This document shows positions 35,346-43,573 of a DNA stretch of 64,000 bases, piece by piece (the first letter of the stretch is position 1; each line of letters begins with the position of its first letter). The translations under genes were made by a program, and so were the position numbers. Source of the stretch: UBA8752 sp002172485 (GTDB taxonomy: Bacteria > Bacteroidota > Bacteroidia > Flavobacteriales_D > Sanyastnellaceae); the NCBI GenBank assembly GCA_042089915.1, contig JBELJZ010000012.1:19222-83221 (forward strand), read 5' to 3'. Under the pieces are notes generated by a model, which ran no database searches, had not been told where the DNA came from, and saw nothing but the letters and a program-made list of their open reading frames with translations.

Positions 35346-36392
35346 TTATTTTTCTCCCGCTGCGCGTTCATCGAGCTCGGCGTCGATGAGGCGCTGCAGG
35401 CGTTCGAGTTCCTTGTCACTCAATTTCCGCTTTTCCTTGCCACCAAACACGGAAACGCGCACGTACCGCTGCGGATTGAGGTACAAGTCGTTGAGGAGGT
35501 ACTGCAATTCCTTGTTGGTCGCGATCAGGCCATCGTGCAGGCTGTCACTTTGGAGCAGCTTGCCCAGCGATCCTTCGCCGGCGTTGAGCCCTTCAAGCAG
35601 CCGGTTGAGTTCCGTGATGGACGCATCAGCTGTGCGCAGGGTGGAGGCGAGCTCCAAATTGGCAAGGGAGTCAGAAATCTGGCTGAAGTTGCCAATCGCG
35701 TTGGAGAGGCTGCCTTGTTGTTCGTTGACGAAACTGGTCAATTCCTCCACGTTGTCGACGATGCCATTGAGCGCCTCGCGGTTTTCTTCGACGGTCAAAT
35801 CGAGCGTTTGGGAGGTGCTTTCCAGATTCTCCATGGTCCGCTGGATGCTCTCGAAGGCCTTGGGCAGTCCTTGGGTCGCACTGTCCTGGAAGACGGTTTG
35901 CAGGTTGCTCAGGATTTCATCGACGGTTCCAATGAGTTCATTTGTGCGGTTTTGAAGGGGTTTCAATTCCTCCCGAACGGCCTCAGCAATGCCCATTTCA
36001 ATGTCGGATGGCAAGGTGTCCCCGGGTTGGGCGAGGTCCACACTTCGTCCGGCAATCAGGTTGATGGCCTTGGTGCCAAAGAGGTCGTTGGACACGATTT
36101 TGGCCTTGGTGTCCCGGGTCAAGCGCAGGTTGGGTTGCTCGATGACAAAGGTGACATGAAGCGCTCCGGTGCCATTGGCATCAAAGGCGATGCTGGAGAC
36201 TTGGCCCACTTTGAAGCCATTGACCACCACGGGGTTGGATATGGCCAATCCGTCAATCCGGTTGTAAACGGCATGGTATTGCTGTCCGCCGCCCAAGGGA
36301 TTGAAGCCTTTCAAGAAGTTGACCCCCAATACGAGCATGACGCCTCCGAGGAGGACCAGCACACCGATTTTGAGTTCCCTGCTGTGTTGCAT
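35346..36392 (-). CDS. MlaD/MCE-family lipid-transport protein
   Basis: The 348-residue protein has an N-terminal membrane helix (about residues 8-26), then one MCE domain (VYNRIDGLAISNPVVVNG, VGQVSSIAF, ...TRDTKAKIVSNDLFG, AINLIAG). A long helical region follows (about 140-320) with coiled-coil character, ending in a highly charged tail. MCE proteins form hexameric rings that carry phospholipid between the membranes. No MlaE or MlaF gene is adjacent. It begins 12 bases after the amidase stop and precedes the Fe-S proteins. Confidence 0.9.
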   Translation of the reverse strand: MQHSRELKIGVLVLLGGVMLVLGVNFLKGFNPLGGGQQYHAVYNRIDGLAISNPVVVNGFKVGQVSSIAFDANGTGALHVTFVIEQPNLRLTRDTKAKIVSNDLFGTKAINLIAGRSVDLAQPGDTLPSDIEMGIAEAVREELKPLQNRTNELIGTVDEILSNLQTVFQDSATQGLPKAFESIQRTMENLESTSQTLDLTVEENREALNGIVDNVEELTSFVNEQQGSLSNAIGNFSQISDSLANLELASTLRTADASITELNRLLEGLNAGEGSLGKLLQSDSLHDGLIATNKELQYLLNDLYLNPQRYVRVSVFGGKEKRKLSDKELERLQRLIDAELDERAAGEK

Positions 36393-36404
36393 GCAAACGA
36401 AGGG

Positions 36405-37610
36405 TCAGTTCCGCCCCTTCTTCAAAGCCTCTTGAAGGGGGATCCTGCGGTCCCCTTCGAAAGCCACGACGAAGGCGTCGAGAAAGCCATTTCCCCGCAA
36501 GGTATCGCGCATCCTGCAAGCTTCCGAGTAGGAAGGGGTCGAACCCACCCTGTACTTGTGAACGCCTCCAATCTGTTGTGTCCACACATGGGGGATGTCT
36601 GCGCCAGAGCGGGTTTGCAAGGGCGCTCCCGTCCGATTGCTCGCGGCTTGGACGGAAAAGCAGACTTCGTCCGCGCAGTCCCCCGTCAGGGTGGACAGCC
36701 AGTTGGGGGCTCCGACGTCTTCTTCTGCCTCACACTCGATGACCGTCTGGTCCTCTGGTTTAGGTGTTGTCGGGGTGGGTTGAACGGCCGATTCGAGACT
36801 GAACCATTGGTCGGCATAATCGCGGAAAGCCCGGAACAGCGCACTCGACATGTAGTCTTGTCCTTGTTCGGAATGCAAGAAGTCCTCTTCGTCGGGGTTG
36901 GTGAGAAATCCCAGCTCGACGAGCACACTCGGCATGCTCGCATAGGCGGTCACGTAGTAGGGCGCCTGTCGCACGCCCCGATCCTGCCGCCCAACGCGCT
37001 CGCGGAATTGGGTCTGGATGAGCTCGGCAAGCTGCAGGCTTCGGCTCAGGTAAATCTCCTGTTTCAGAGCGAGGGCAATGAAGGTGTCGGGGTCTTCCGG
37101 GTCGAAGCCCTGGGAGTCGGTCTCCTTGAAAACGGCCGCGTTTTCCTTGGCTGCCACGCGCAGGCTGGCTTCGCTCTTGCCCAACCCCATCACGAAGGAG
37201 GAGCTCCCCACAGCCGACGATTTTTCGAAGCTGTCGCAATGAATGGAGAGCAGCAGGTCGGCCTGTGCGCTGTTGGCGAGCTGTACCCGCTCCTGCAGGG
37301 TGGGGTAGGTGTCGCCGGTCCGGGTCATGATGACTTCGACGCCTGGGATGCGCTCTTCGATGTAGGTCGCTGTCTTTTTGGCGACGGCGAGGGTGACGTC
37401 TTTTTCGGCAATCCGGTACCGCCCGGTCCCCAGATTTCCGGGGTCCTTACCCCCGTGTCCAGCGTCGATGACCACAGTCATGGCAGGCTCTGCGGGCGGC
37501 TCGAAGGCGCTGCCGACGAGCAGAACGGCGATGCACGTCAGTCCCACAATGACCCGGTGCCTGGAGGACGGGGACGTCATGGGCGGAGGAGGTGTGGAGG
37601 AACAATCCAT
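36405..37610 (-). CDS. N-acetylmuramoyl-L-alanine amidase with C-terminal SPOR-like domain
   Basis: The 401-residue periplasmic enzyme cuts the bond between MurNAc and the stem peptide. It has a hydrophobic N-terminal export segment (about residues 18-38), then the Amidase_3 zinc domain with VVIDAGHGGKDPG, LLSIHCDSF and VLVELGFLTNP. Near the C-terminus, HKYRVGSTPSYSEACRMRDTLRGNGF resembles a SPOR domain that would bind septal glycan (seen in pieces HKYRVGSTPSYSEA and RMRDTLRGNG). An alternative start at 37580 would give a more usual short signal. It is divergent from the OstA-LptD gene, with overlapping promoters in 37611-37668. Confidence 0.93.
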   Translation of the reverse strand: MDCSSTPPPPMTSPSSRHRVIVGLTCIAVLLVGSAFEPPAEPAMTVVIDAGHGGKDPGNLGTGRYRIAEKDVTLAVAKKTATYIEERIPGVEVIMTRTGDTYPTLQERVQLANSAQADLLLSIHCDSFEKSSAVGSSSFVMGLGKSEASLRVAAKENAAVFKETDSQGFDPEDPDTFIALALKQEIYLSRSLQLAELIQTQFRERVGRQDRGVRQAPYYVTAYASMPSVLVELGFLTNPDEEDFLHSEQGQDYMSSALFRAFRDYADQWFSLESAVQPTPTTPKPEDQTVIECEAEEDVGAPNWLSTLTGDCADEVCFSVQAASNRTGAPLQTRSGADIPHVWTQQIGGVHKYRVGSTPSYSEACRMRDTLRGNGFLDAFVVAFEGDRRIPLQEALKKGRN

Positions 37611-37629
37611 TCGACGGCAGAAAACTATC

Positions 37630-37637
37630 TAGCTTTG
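37630..37637 (+). promoter_or_regulatory. Promoter -7 element TAGCTTTG of the ostA-lptD gene
   Basis: Exact TAnnTTTG match, 31 bases before the TTG start. On the minus strand, TAGTTTTC near 37618 could serve the amidase gene. Confidence 0.6.
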
Positions 37638-37668
37638 GCAGGCGTTCTGGGGCCGTAGCCTCCTGAAT

Positions 37669-40600
37669 TTGCGCGTTGCGTTGTTGGCAAACGTCCTCGA
37701 ATACCGTCCCCGCCCTGATCGCGAGCCCGCTCCTGTATGGAACGGGTGGAAGCGTGGATTTCTTCTGTCTTTTTTGGCTTTTTCCCTCGGACTGTCCGCC
37801 CAGAAGGTGGAAGTGCGGATTCTGCAGGCGGAACAAATCACCCGGGACCCCGCTGTCGTGGATGGACAACGGTTGGTGGGGGACGTTCGATTGTCTGTGG
37901 ACCGCGCAGTGGTGACATGCGACAGTGCCTGGCGGTATCCGGATGGGGCGTTCCGATTGATGGGGGGTGTGGTGGCCGACGATGGCCCGGTGCGCATGAC
38001 CGGGGACGCATTGGAGCTCGATCCTGAGGCGGGCATTGGGGTGATGACCGGTGAGGAGGTTCGGATTGTCGATTCGACCGAGCCCCAAAATCACCGAACG
38101 CTGTCCACAGAAAAAACGACATATGCTTTTCGAGAAGGGGTGGCGACTTATGCTGGAGGTGGGGTCGTGACGACCTCCAATGAGCGCATTGTGAGCCAGT
38201 CCGGTACGTTCTTCCGGGACGAACGCCGGCTTCGTTTTGAAGGTGGCGTACGAATGACCGTGGACACCTTGAACGTGGAATCGGAGCGGGTGATCTATCT
38301 GCCCGATGACACGGTGTTGGTCTTTCCCGAGTTGGCCACGGTGCGCCACCCACAAGGTGGGGTGTCCGGCAGCAGGGGGCGCTGGTCCATGCAGGCCGGG
38401 CGGGGGTGGTTTGCCGGAACGGATTCGGTGCCTGCCTGTTTTCGCGATGGCGATTTGGAGGTGGTGGGCGACAGTCTGGTCATGGGCGACAGCCTCGGTT
38501 TGGCCTTTGGTCAGGTGGCCATTTTGGACACGGCGTCGCAGGTTCGATTGTCGGCCGACACGGCGCGTTTCGGTCCCTTGGGTGCCGCACGGGATTCCGC
38601 GGGCCACATTGAGTTGCGGGGGTCCGCCTCGGCATGGATACAGGATGGGGACGCGCCGCTCGAAGTGCGGGGACCTGAATTGGACATCCTCGATGGTCCA
38701 GAAGGGCGGCGATTGACGGCTTGGCGTGGGGCCGCCTTGTTTTTTGAGGACCTGACGGCGGCTGCGGCGGAATTGGAGTGGATAGAATCTGCTGGTCGGG
38801 TGGACCTGCATGGAGATCCGGCATTGTGGAATGGCGACGACCAGTTGACCGGCGATTCGGTGCGGTTGTTTCTCAACGAAGGGCGTCCCGAGCGGCTGGA
38901 AGTCCGGGGGCATGCCTTCGTGTCGAGCCCCGCACCTGACCGTTTCCGCAATCAACTTGCGGGGCGGGATTTGGACGGCCTGTTTGAAGGGGGGCAGCTG
39001 ACCACACTGGTGATGGTTGGCAATGGCCGGACACTGTATTTCGCTGAACCCGACAGCCAGAAGGTGGTCCAAGCCGCATTGGATTCTCTACCGACTCCAT
39101 TGCCCCAGGCCAACCGTGCGGAATGCACGGAGATTCGCATGAGGCTGGACTCGGCTGGATTGGCATCCATCGTGTTGCTCGAGTCTCCAGCTGGACAATT
39201 CGCCGACCTCGCAAGTTTGTCCGAACAGCCACTGGATGGCGCATTGGATGCAGCACACCTGCCCGGTTTTCAGGCCCGATTGCGCCCGGATACCGCAACG
39301 CCCTTCACGGCAGATGGTCACCCGGCGCCTTTCTTGTCCATCCCCGCATGGACGCCTCCAGCGGACTCCCTGCGCCCAGAGGGGGAGGACCCCATTGCCT
39401 ATCGTTCGGCGGACAGCATCGTCTTCCATGTTCGGGACGAACAGGTGGCATTGCACGGGGACGCGAAGGTGGAAACGGCGGGCATTGAGCTCGAAGCTGC
39501 CCGGGTCGACTATTTCGCAGGTGCCCGGACCATGGATGCAGGAGGCGTGCCGGACAGCACTGGCAGCTTGACAGGGCGCCCCGTGTTCACCCAAGGCGGC
39601 CAGTCGTTTACCCAGGATGGTCTTCGCTACGATCTCGACACCCGGAAGGGCTTGAGCCGTCAGGCCGTGACCAAAGAAGGTGAGCTCACCTTCCATGCCA
39701 AGCGGGCCAAACGGTTTCCCGACGGACGGATCTTCCTCAAAGGGGGCATGTTCTCCACCTGCGATGCGCCCAATCCGCACTTCCATTTTCACCTGACCCG
39801 CGGGCTTCTGGTGCCCAATGAAAAAGTGGTCAGCGGACCGATGTACGTCAAGGTCCGCAAGGTCCCCCTGCCCATCGGCCTGCCCTTTTTCTGGTTTCCC
39901 CAGAAACAGGAACGGAGCCGGGGCATCCTCTTCCCGAGCTTCGGCAACGGCCGGGAGCTGGGGTATTTCATCAAGGACCTCGGGTGGTATGAGCCCCTCG
40001 GCGAGCATTGGGATGCCCGCATTCTCGGCGATCTCTACAGCCGGGGAACATGGCGGCTGTCGGCCTCTACGCAGTACCGCTATCGGTATCGGTTCAACGG
40101 CAATTTCTCGGTGTCCCGCTCGAGCATCGTGTCCGGCGGAACCGCAGGGGACCCTGGCGCATCGCGGCGCACGGAATTCTTCGTTCGCTGGAGCCACAAC
40201 CAGGACTCCAAGGCCCGACCCAATGGCCGCTTCAACGCCAATGTCAATTTTGGCTCCTCGGGCAATTTCCGGTCCCAATTGAACAGCAGCCAGGAGGATT
40301 TCCTGTCCAATACGTTCTCGTCCAGCATCAACTACAATGCCTCGATTCCGGGCAAGCCGGTCAGCATCACGGCCACGGCACGGCACAACCAGAACAGCAG
40401 CACGGGACGCGTGGACCTTGTCGTGCCCTCGCTGGGGGTCAATGTCAGCCGATTCGAACTGCCCTTGTCGCGGATTTTCAATCCGGATGCGCTGACGTCC
40501 AAATGGTATGACCGCATCGGTGTGACCTACGCCTTGAAGTCGGAGCAGCGGATCAGCGGTGCGGACAGCACCTTGTTCGATGAGGGCCTTGCCGGGTTGT

Positions 40601-41700
40601 TGGAGCGCGCCAGTGCCGGGGTTCGCCACACGGCCACGGCGTCCACCCAAATCAAGGCGGGCTTCATCAGCCTGACGCCCAACGTGTCGTACAACGGCTA
40701 CTGGAATTTCGCCGCCCTCGACAAGGCCATCGCGCCGGACGTGCCGGACAGCGTGGTGACCGACACATTGCGCGGCTTCTACACTGATGGGGACTGGCGG
40801 TTGGGCATCAGTGCCAACACCAAGTTCTACGGCACGTTCAGCAACCGCGGCGAGGGGCGACTGCGGGCCATTCGGCACGTGATCACACCACAAGTCGGGT
40901 TCAGCTACAATCCGGCGTTTGACCGCCGCGACACGATTGTCGGCTTGGACGGGTCGATTCTCGAAGTCTTCGACCCATTGGCTCCCGGACTGTACACGCC
41001 GGCCAACATGGGTGCGCAAGGCGCATTGAATTTCACCTTGAACAACAACCTCGAAGCCAAGGTGCGCGACCGGAACGGGGACCTGAAGAAGGTCAGGCTG
41101 ATCGACAACTTGTCCCTTCGTGCGAGCCACAATTTGCAGGCGGACTCATTGCGTTGGAGCGACATCACAGGATCGGCCTTCACCACCTTGGCGGGGCGGT
41201 TCCCGGTCAACATCGGATTCGCCCACAGCCTCTACGACCGCGACAGCACGGGCGCCGTCATCGACCGCTATCTCTGGGAAGATGGTGGGGCTCCCCTCCG
41301 GTTGAAGCGGGCCAATGCCTCGGTCAACGCGAGTTGGAAGGGTCAAGGAGATACCCCGTGGAGTGCGCGGACAGGCTACACCATGCGCTTGCAGAGGAGC
41401 TGGCGTTCGGACCTTCAGGCCGACACGCTCATTCTGTCTCAAAACCTCACCTTCAATGGCGATGTCACCCTGTTTGAGGACTGGCGCGTTTCGGTTGGAA
41501 CGGGATACGATTTCACGGTCAAGGACTTCACCAATACGCAGGTCAACCTTCTGTGGGACCTGCATTGCTGGGAGTTTTCAGCCCGTTGGGTGCCATTCGG
41601 GATCCAGAAGAGTTTGCAGTTGCGCCTCGCGGTCAAGGCGTCCATGCTGCGGGATGTCAAACTGGAACGGAGGTTCCAGGGCAGCGGCCTGATTCGATAG
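37669..41700 (+). CDS. lptD: Fusion of an OstA-like protein and the LPS-assembly barrel LptD
   Basis: A single 1343-residue open frame with a signal peptide-like stretch (FLLSFLAFSLGLSAQ, ending near residue 44). Residues about 44-545 match the Bacteroidota OstA-like protein: repeated beta-strand LptA-type segments (VGDVRLSVDRAVVTCDSAWR), GDPALWNGDDQLTGDSV near 382, and a C-terminal ECTEIRMRLDSAGLASIVL. Residues about 575-1343 match LptD: PVFTQGGQSFTQDGLRYD, GGMFSTCDAPNPHFHF, the strand-rich barrel with WSHNQDSKARPNGRFNANVN, and FNFTLNN-type strands. LptD carries LPS to the outer leaflet with LptE. In related genomes the two are separate genes. The only early in-frame starts are TTG codons (37669, 37681, 37684). 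An ATG at 37737 is in another frame. Confidence 0.92.
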   Translation: MRVALLANVLEYRPRPDREPAPVWNGWKRGFLLSFLAFSLGLSAQKVEVRILQAEQITRDPAVVDGQRLVGDVRLSVDRAVVTCDSAWRYPDGAFRLMGGVVADDGPVRMTGDALELDPEAGIGVMTGEEVRIVDSTEPQNHRTLSTEKTTYAFREGVATYAGGGVVTTSNERIVSQSGTFFRDERRLRFEGGVRMTVDTLNVESERVIYLPDDTVLVFPELATVRHPQGGVSGSRGRWSMQAGRGWFAGTDSVPACFRDGDLEVVGDSLVMGDSLGLAFGQVAILDTASQVRLSADTARFGPLGAARDSAGHIELRGSASAWIQDGDAPLEVRGPELDILDGPEGRRLTAWRGAALFFEDLTAAAAELEWIESAGRVDLHGDPALWNGDDQLTGDSVRLFLNEGRPERLEVRGHAFVSSPAPDRFRNQLAGRDLDGLFEGGQLTTLVMVGNGRTLYFAEPDSQKVVQAALDSLPTPLPQANRAECTEIRMRLDSAGLASIVLLESPAGQFADLASLSEQPLDGALDAAHLPGFQARLRPDTATPFTADGHPAPFLSIPAWTPPADSLRPEGEDPIAYRSADSIVFHVRDEQVALHGDAKVETAGIELEAARVDYFAGARTMDAGGVPDSTGSLTGRPVFTQGGQSFTQDGLRYDLDTRKGLSRQAVTKEGELTFHAKRAKRFPDGRIFLKGGMFSTCDAPNPHFHFHLTRGLLVPNEKVVSGPMYVKVRKVPLPIGLPFFWFPQKQERSRGILFPSFGNGRELGYFIKDLGWYEPLGEHWDARILGDLYSRGTWRLSASTQYRYRYRFNGNFSVSRSSIVSGGTAGDPGASRRTEFFVRWSHNQDSKARPNGRFNANVNFGSSGNFRSQLNSSQEDFLSNTFSSSINYNASIPGKPVSITATARHNQNSSTGRVDLVVPSLGVNVSRFELPLSRIFNPDALTSKWYDRIGVTYALKSEQRISGADSTLFDEGLAGLLERASAGVRHTATASTQIKAGFISLTPNVSYNGYWNFAALDKAIAPDVPDSVVTDTLRGFYTDGDWRLGISANTKFYGTFSNRGEGRLRAIRHVITPQVGFSYNPAFDRRDTIVGLDGSILEVFDPLAPGLYTPANMGAQGALNFTLNNNLEAKVRDRNGDLKKVRLIDNLSLRASHNLQADSLRWSDITGSAFTTLAGRFPVNIGFAHSLYDRDSTGAVIDRYLWEDGGAPLRLKRANASVNASWKGQGDTPWSARTGYTMRLQRSWRSDLQADTLILSQNLTFNGDVTLFEDWRVSVGTGYDFTVKDFTNTQVNLLWDLHCWEFSARWVPFGIQKSLQLRLAVKASMLRDVKLERRFQGSGLIR

Positions 41701-41706
41701 GCCGGG

Positions 41707-41874
41707 TCAGCGCGTGAACGTGCGGATGAGCAGGTAGATCAGGCACAACAGGAAGACGGTCATGGAGACCTTGTTGATGCCGTGCATGACCCGCAGGTTG
41801 ATGCCTTCTTCCTCGTTTTTCTTGAAGAGGTTCAACGGGTTGGCGTAGTGGAGGATGCGGCGGAGGAAATCCAT
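41707..41874 (-). CDS. DUF6728 small membrane protein
   Basis: A 55-residue frame with a short soluble head (MDFLRRILHYANPLNLFKK), the segment EEGINLRVMHGINK, and one membrane helix (VSMTVFLLCLIYLLIRTF) up to the C-terminus. The order and the GINxRxMHGINx signature match DUF6728, a tiny Bacteroidota family with no known role. It is convergent with lptD, six bases apart, and is followed upstream by ridA on the same strand. Confidence 0.7.
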   Translation of the reverse strand: MDFLRRILHYANPLNLFKKNEEEGINLRVMHGINKVSMTVFLLCLIYLLIRTFTR

Positions 41875-41916
41875 GGTCAGGGGTCTTTGTGAATGACAGC
41901 TGGACAGGCGTGGGGT

Positions 41917-42267
41917 TCAATCGACGGCCACAGCGCTGATTTCGACGCGGGCCTGCTTGGGCAATCCGGCGACGAAGACCGCTTCGCGGGCGGGCAGCGG
42001 GTCCTTGAAGCGGTCGCGATAGGCAGCGTCCATGGCGGCATAGTCCCGTGGATCGATCAGGAACACGGTGGTCTTGACCACGTTTTCGAGGCTGGACCCG
42101 GCGTCGGTCAGGACGGTTGCAAGATTGTCGATCGCGCGGTGCACTTCCTCCGTCAGGCTGGCCTGAAGCAGTTCGCCCGTTTCAGGGAGGAGTGGAATCT
42201 GTCCGCTGCAGTAAACGGTGTTTCCGGCGCGGCGGGCGGGACTGTAGCTGGCAATGGGCTTCGACAT
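41917..42267 (-). CDS. ridA: RidA family 2-iminobutanoate/2-iminopropanoate deaminase
   Basis: The 116-residue YjgF/RidA protein hydrolyses reactive enamines and imines released by PLP enzymes. It has SGQIPLLPETGEL, VVKTTVFLIDP, and the arginine of PARE that corresponds to E. coli Arg105, plus the glutamate in VEIS. The usual Cys107 is Ala. It is about 10 residues short at the N-terminus relative to E. coli. Divergent from the glutamine amidotransferase gene, with 38 bases between them. GATACTTG ends 4 bases before its ATG. Confidence 0.9.
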   Translation of the reverse strand: MSKPIASYSPARRAGNTVYCSGQIPLLPETGELLQASLTEEVHRAIDNLATVLTDAGSSLENVVKTTVFLIDPRDYAAMDAAYRDRFKDPLPAREAVFVAGLPKQARVEISAVAVD

Positions 42268-42292
42268 GGTGCAAGTATCGCCCGCTTGTGCG

Positions 42293-42300
42293 AACCTTTG
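42293..42300 (+). promoter_or_regulatory. Putative -7 element AACCTTTG of the glutamine amidotransferase gene
   Basis: AACCTTTG matches TAnnTTTG except for the first base and ends 5 bases before ATG 42306, again giving an almost leaderless transcript. Confidence 0.4.
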
Positions 42301-42305
42301 TGCCC

Positions 42306-42887
42306 ATGGAAGGAAAGTCCATCCTCCTTGTCGACAACCGAGACTCCTTTACCTGGAACCTCGCGCATGACCTCGAGCGCCACGGGGCGCGTGTGGTGGT
42401 CAAGCAGGCGGCAGAATGCACCCCGGCGGATGCGGAAGGCATGGATGGCATTGTGTTGTCGCCGGGCCCCGGCCTCCCGTCGGAAAGCCAAGGGCTGATG
42501 GCCCTCATCGAAGCTTGGGCGCCTGAGCGTTCGATGTTGGGCGTATGCCTGGGATTGCAGGCGCTCGTGGAATGGAGCGGTGGGCGACTTCGCCAGATGG
42601 AGGAGGTTCGCCACGGTGTGACCAGCACAGCCCGCAAAACCGCGTCGGACACCTTGCTTCGTGGGGTGGGGGCGACGTTCGAAGTCGGGCATTACCACAG
42701 TTGGTGCGTCGACCGGTCCGCATTGCCGGTTGAATGGGAAGTCACGGCTGAGGCGGTGTCCGCACCGGAGATCGCGTTGGCCATTCGCCACAGATCCCGA
42801 CCACTCCACGCCGTCCAGTTTCACCCGGAAAGTGTCCTGACTCCCCGCGGACGAGACATGCTGAGCGCCTGGCTCGACACCCTCTGA
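42306..42887 (+). CDS. Class I glutamine amidotransferase, TrpG/PabA type
   Basis: The 193-residue protein supplies ammonia from glutamine for anthranilate or aminodeoxychorismate synthesis. The nucleophile is in GVCLGLQALVE (GVCLGLQ in place of the usual GVCLGHQ), the oxyanion loop is LSPGPGLPSE, and the His-Glu pair is VQFHPESVLTP. Length and order fit TrpG/PabA. No trpE or pabB gene is adjacent, so which pathway it serves cannot be said. A terminator follows. Confidence 0.88.
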   Translation: MEGKSILLVDNRDSFTWNLAHDLERHGARVVVKQAAECTPADAEGMDGIVLSPGPGLPSESQGLMALIEAWAPERSMLGVCLGLQALVEWSGGRLRQMEEVRHGVTSTARKTASDTLLRGVGATFEVGHYHSWCVDRSALPVEWEVTAEAVSAPEIALAIRHRSRPLHAVQFHPESVLTPRGRDMLSAWLDTL

Positions 42888-42894
42888 CCGCATG

Positions 42895-42920
42895 AAAAAA
42901 GGCGCCCGAAGGCGCCTTTT
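42895..42920. terminator. Bidirectional terminator after the amidotransferase gene
   Basis: AAAAGGCGCC and GGCGCCTTTT form a ten-base stem with a CGAA loop, flanked by A and T runs. It can end the plus-strand gene and the minus-strand lipoprotein operon, which stops at 42944. Confidence 0.9.
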
Positions 42921-42943
42921 CGAAGTGAGGTGTGAGTGGCGAA

Positions 42944-43516
42944 TCAGTTGCCGAGCTTGTTCATCTCTTCCTGGAAGGTCTCCTTGAACCGCTCATAGTT
43001 GTATTCGGCCATGATGCGCTCGTCTTCGGAGATCTTCTCGTTGTACTTGGAGGCGAATTTTTCTCCGCTCAGCTCCAGGGCCACGTAGGAGACGTAGACG
43101 CCATTCTCTCGTTGGGTCAACTTCTCACAGATGACGATGGCACCGCGCAGTTCTTGATCCACCACGGTCCGGGCCAGTTCATTGAAGGATTCCGTGGCTT
43201 CTTCGCGGTTGTTGAATTCCGTGCTGGACACATAGTTGTCCGTGACGGCTTTGATGGTGGCGCTGACCGTCCGTGCCAATCGGCTTTCCGCAGTGGAACG
43301 GGCTTTTTTCTTGGCGATCTCGCGGTCTTGGCTTTCGCCCGTGGCTGTGGAGCGGAAGTGCTTGCTGTCAGAATTGTATTTCTCTCCCGTGCAGTATTCG
43401 ACGATTTCGACTTCGCCCTTGGGCTTGACGACGTCTTCGTTCTTTTTGCAACCAGTCGTGAACACAGCCAAACCGAGGGCCAGGCCAGAAAGGGTCAATG
43501 TGGTGGTGCGGGTCAT
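42944..43516 (-). CDS. Small lipoprotein, LPP20-like
   Basis: The 190-residue protein has a lipoprotein signal with lipobox TTGC (Cys23). The next segment, STATGESQDREIAKKKARSTAESRLARTVSATIKAV, is typical of LPP20-like lipoproteins, where a helix lined by alternating charged residues precedes a small alpha/beta domain (visible pieces DREIAKKKARSTAESRLA and ELRGAIVICEKLT). The C-terminus is rich in Glu and Asn. It is the last gene of the three-lipoprotein operon. Its role is unknown. Confidence 0.7.
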   Translation of the reverse strand: MTRTTTLTLSGLALGLAVFTTGCKKNEDVVKPKGEVEIVEYCTGEKYNSDSKHFRSTATGESQDREIAKKKARSTAESRLARTVSATIKAVTDNYVSSTEFNNREEATESFNELARTVVDQELRGAIVICEKLTQRENGVYVSYVALELSGEKFASKYNEKISEDERIMAEYNYERFKETFQEEMNKLGN

Positions 43517-43573
43517 GGGAATGGGGTTGAGGGTTTCTGTTGTCTGGAATATTCCAATATCGTGCCAAACTCT

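Noticed and set aside
34227..37658. Very long plus-strand frame (1143 codons) opposite the Fe-S, MlaD and amidase genes
   Set aside because: It is a shadow of three strongly supported minus-strand genes. Long antisense frames are expected in GC-rich coding DNA, and its translation has no domain.
37737..38027. ATG at 37737 as start of the LptD fusion, or a frameshift in the signal region
   Set aside because: The ATG is in a different frame from the signal peptide FLLSFLAFSLGLSAQ. The in-frame reading from TTG keeps both the signal and the OstA-like domain without a shift.
39088..41130. Minus-strand 680-codon frame opposite lptD
   Set aside because: Shadow of the LptD coding region; no family features.
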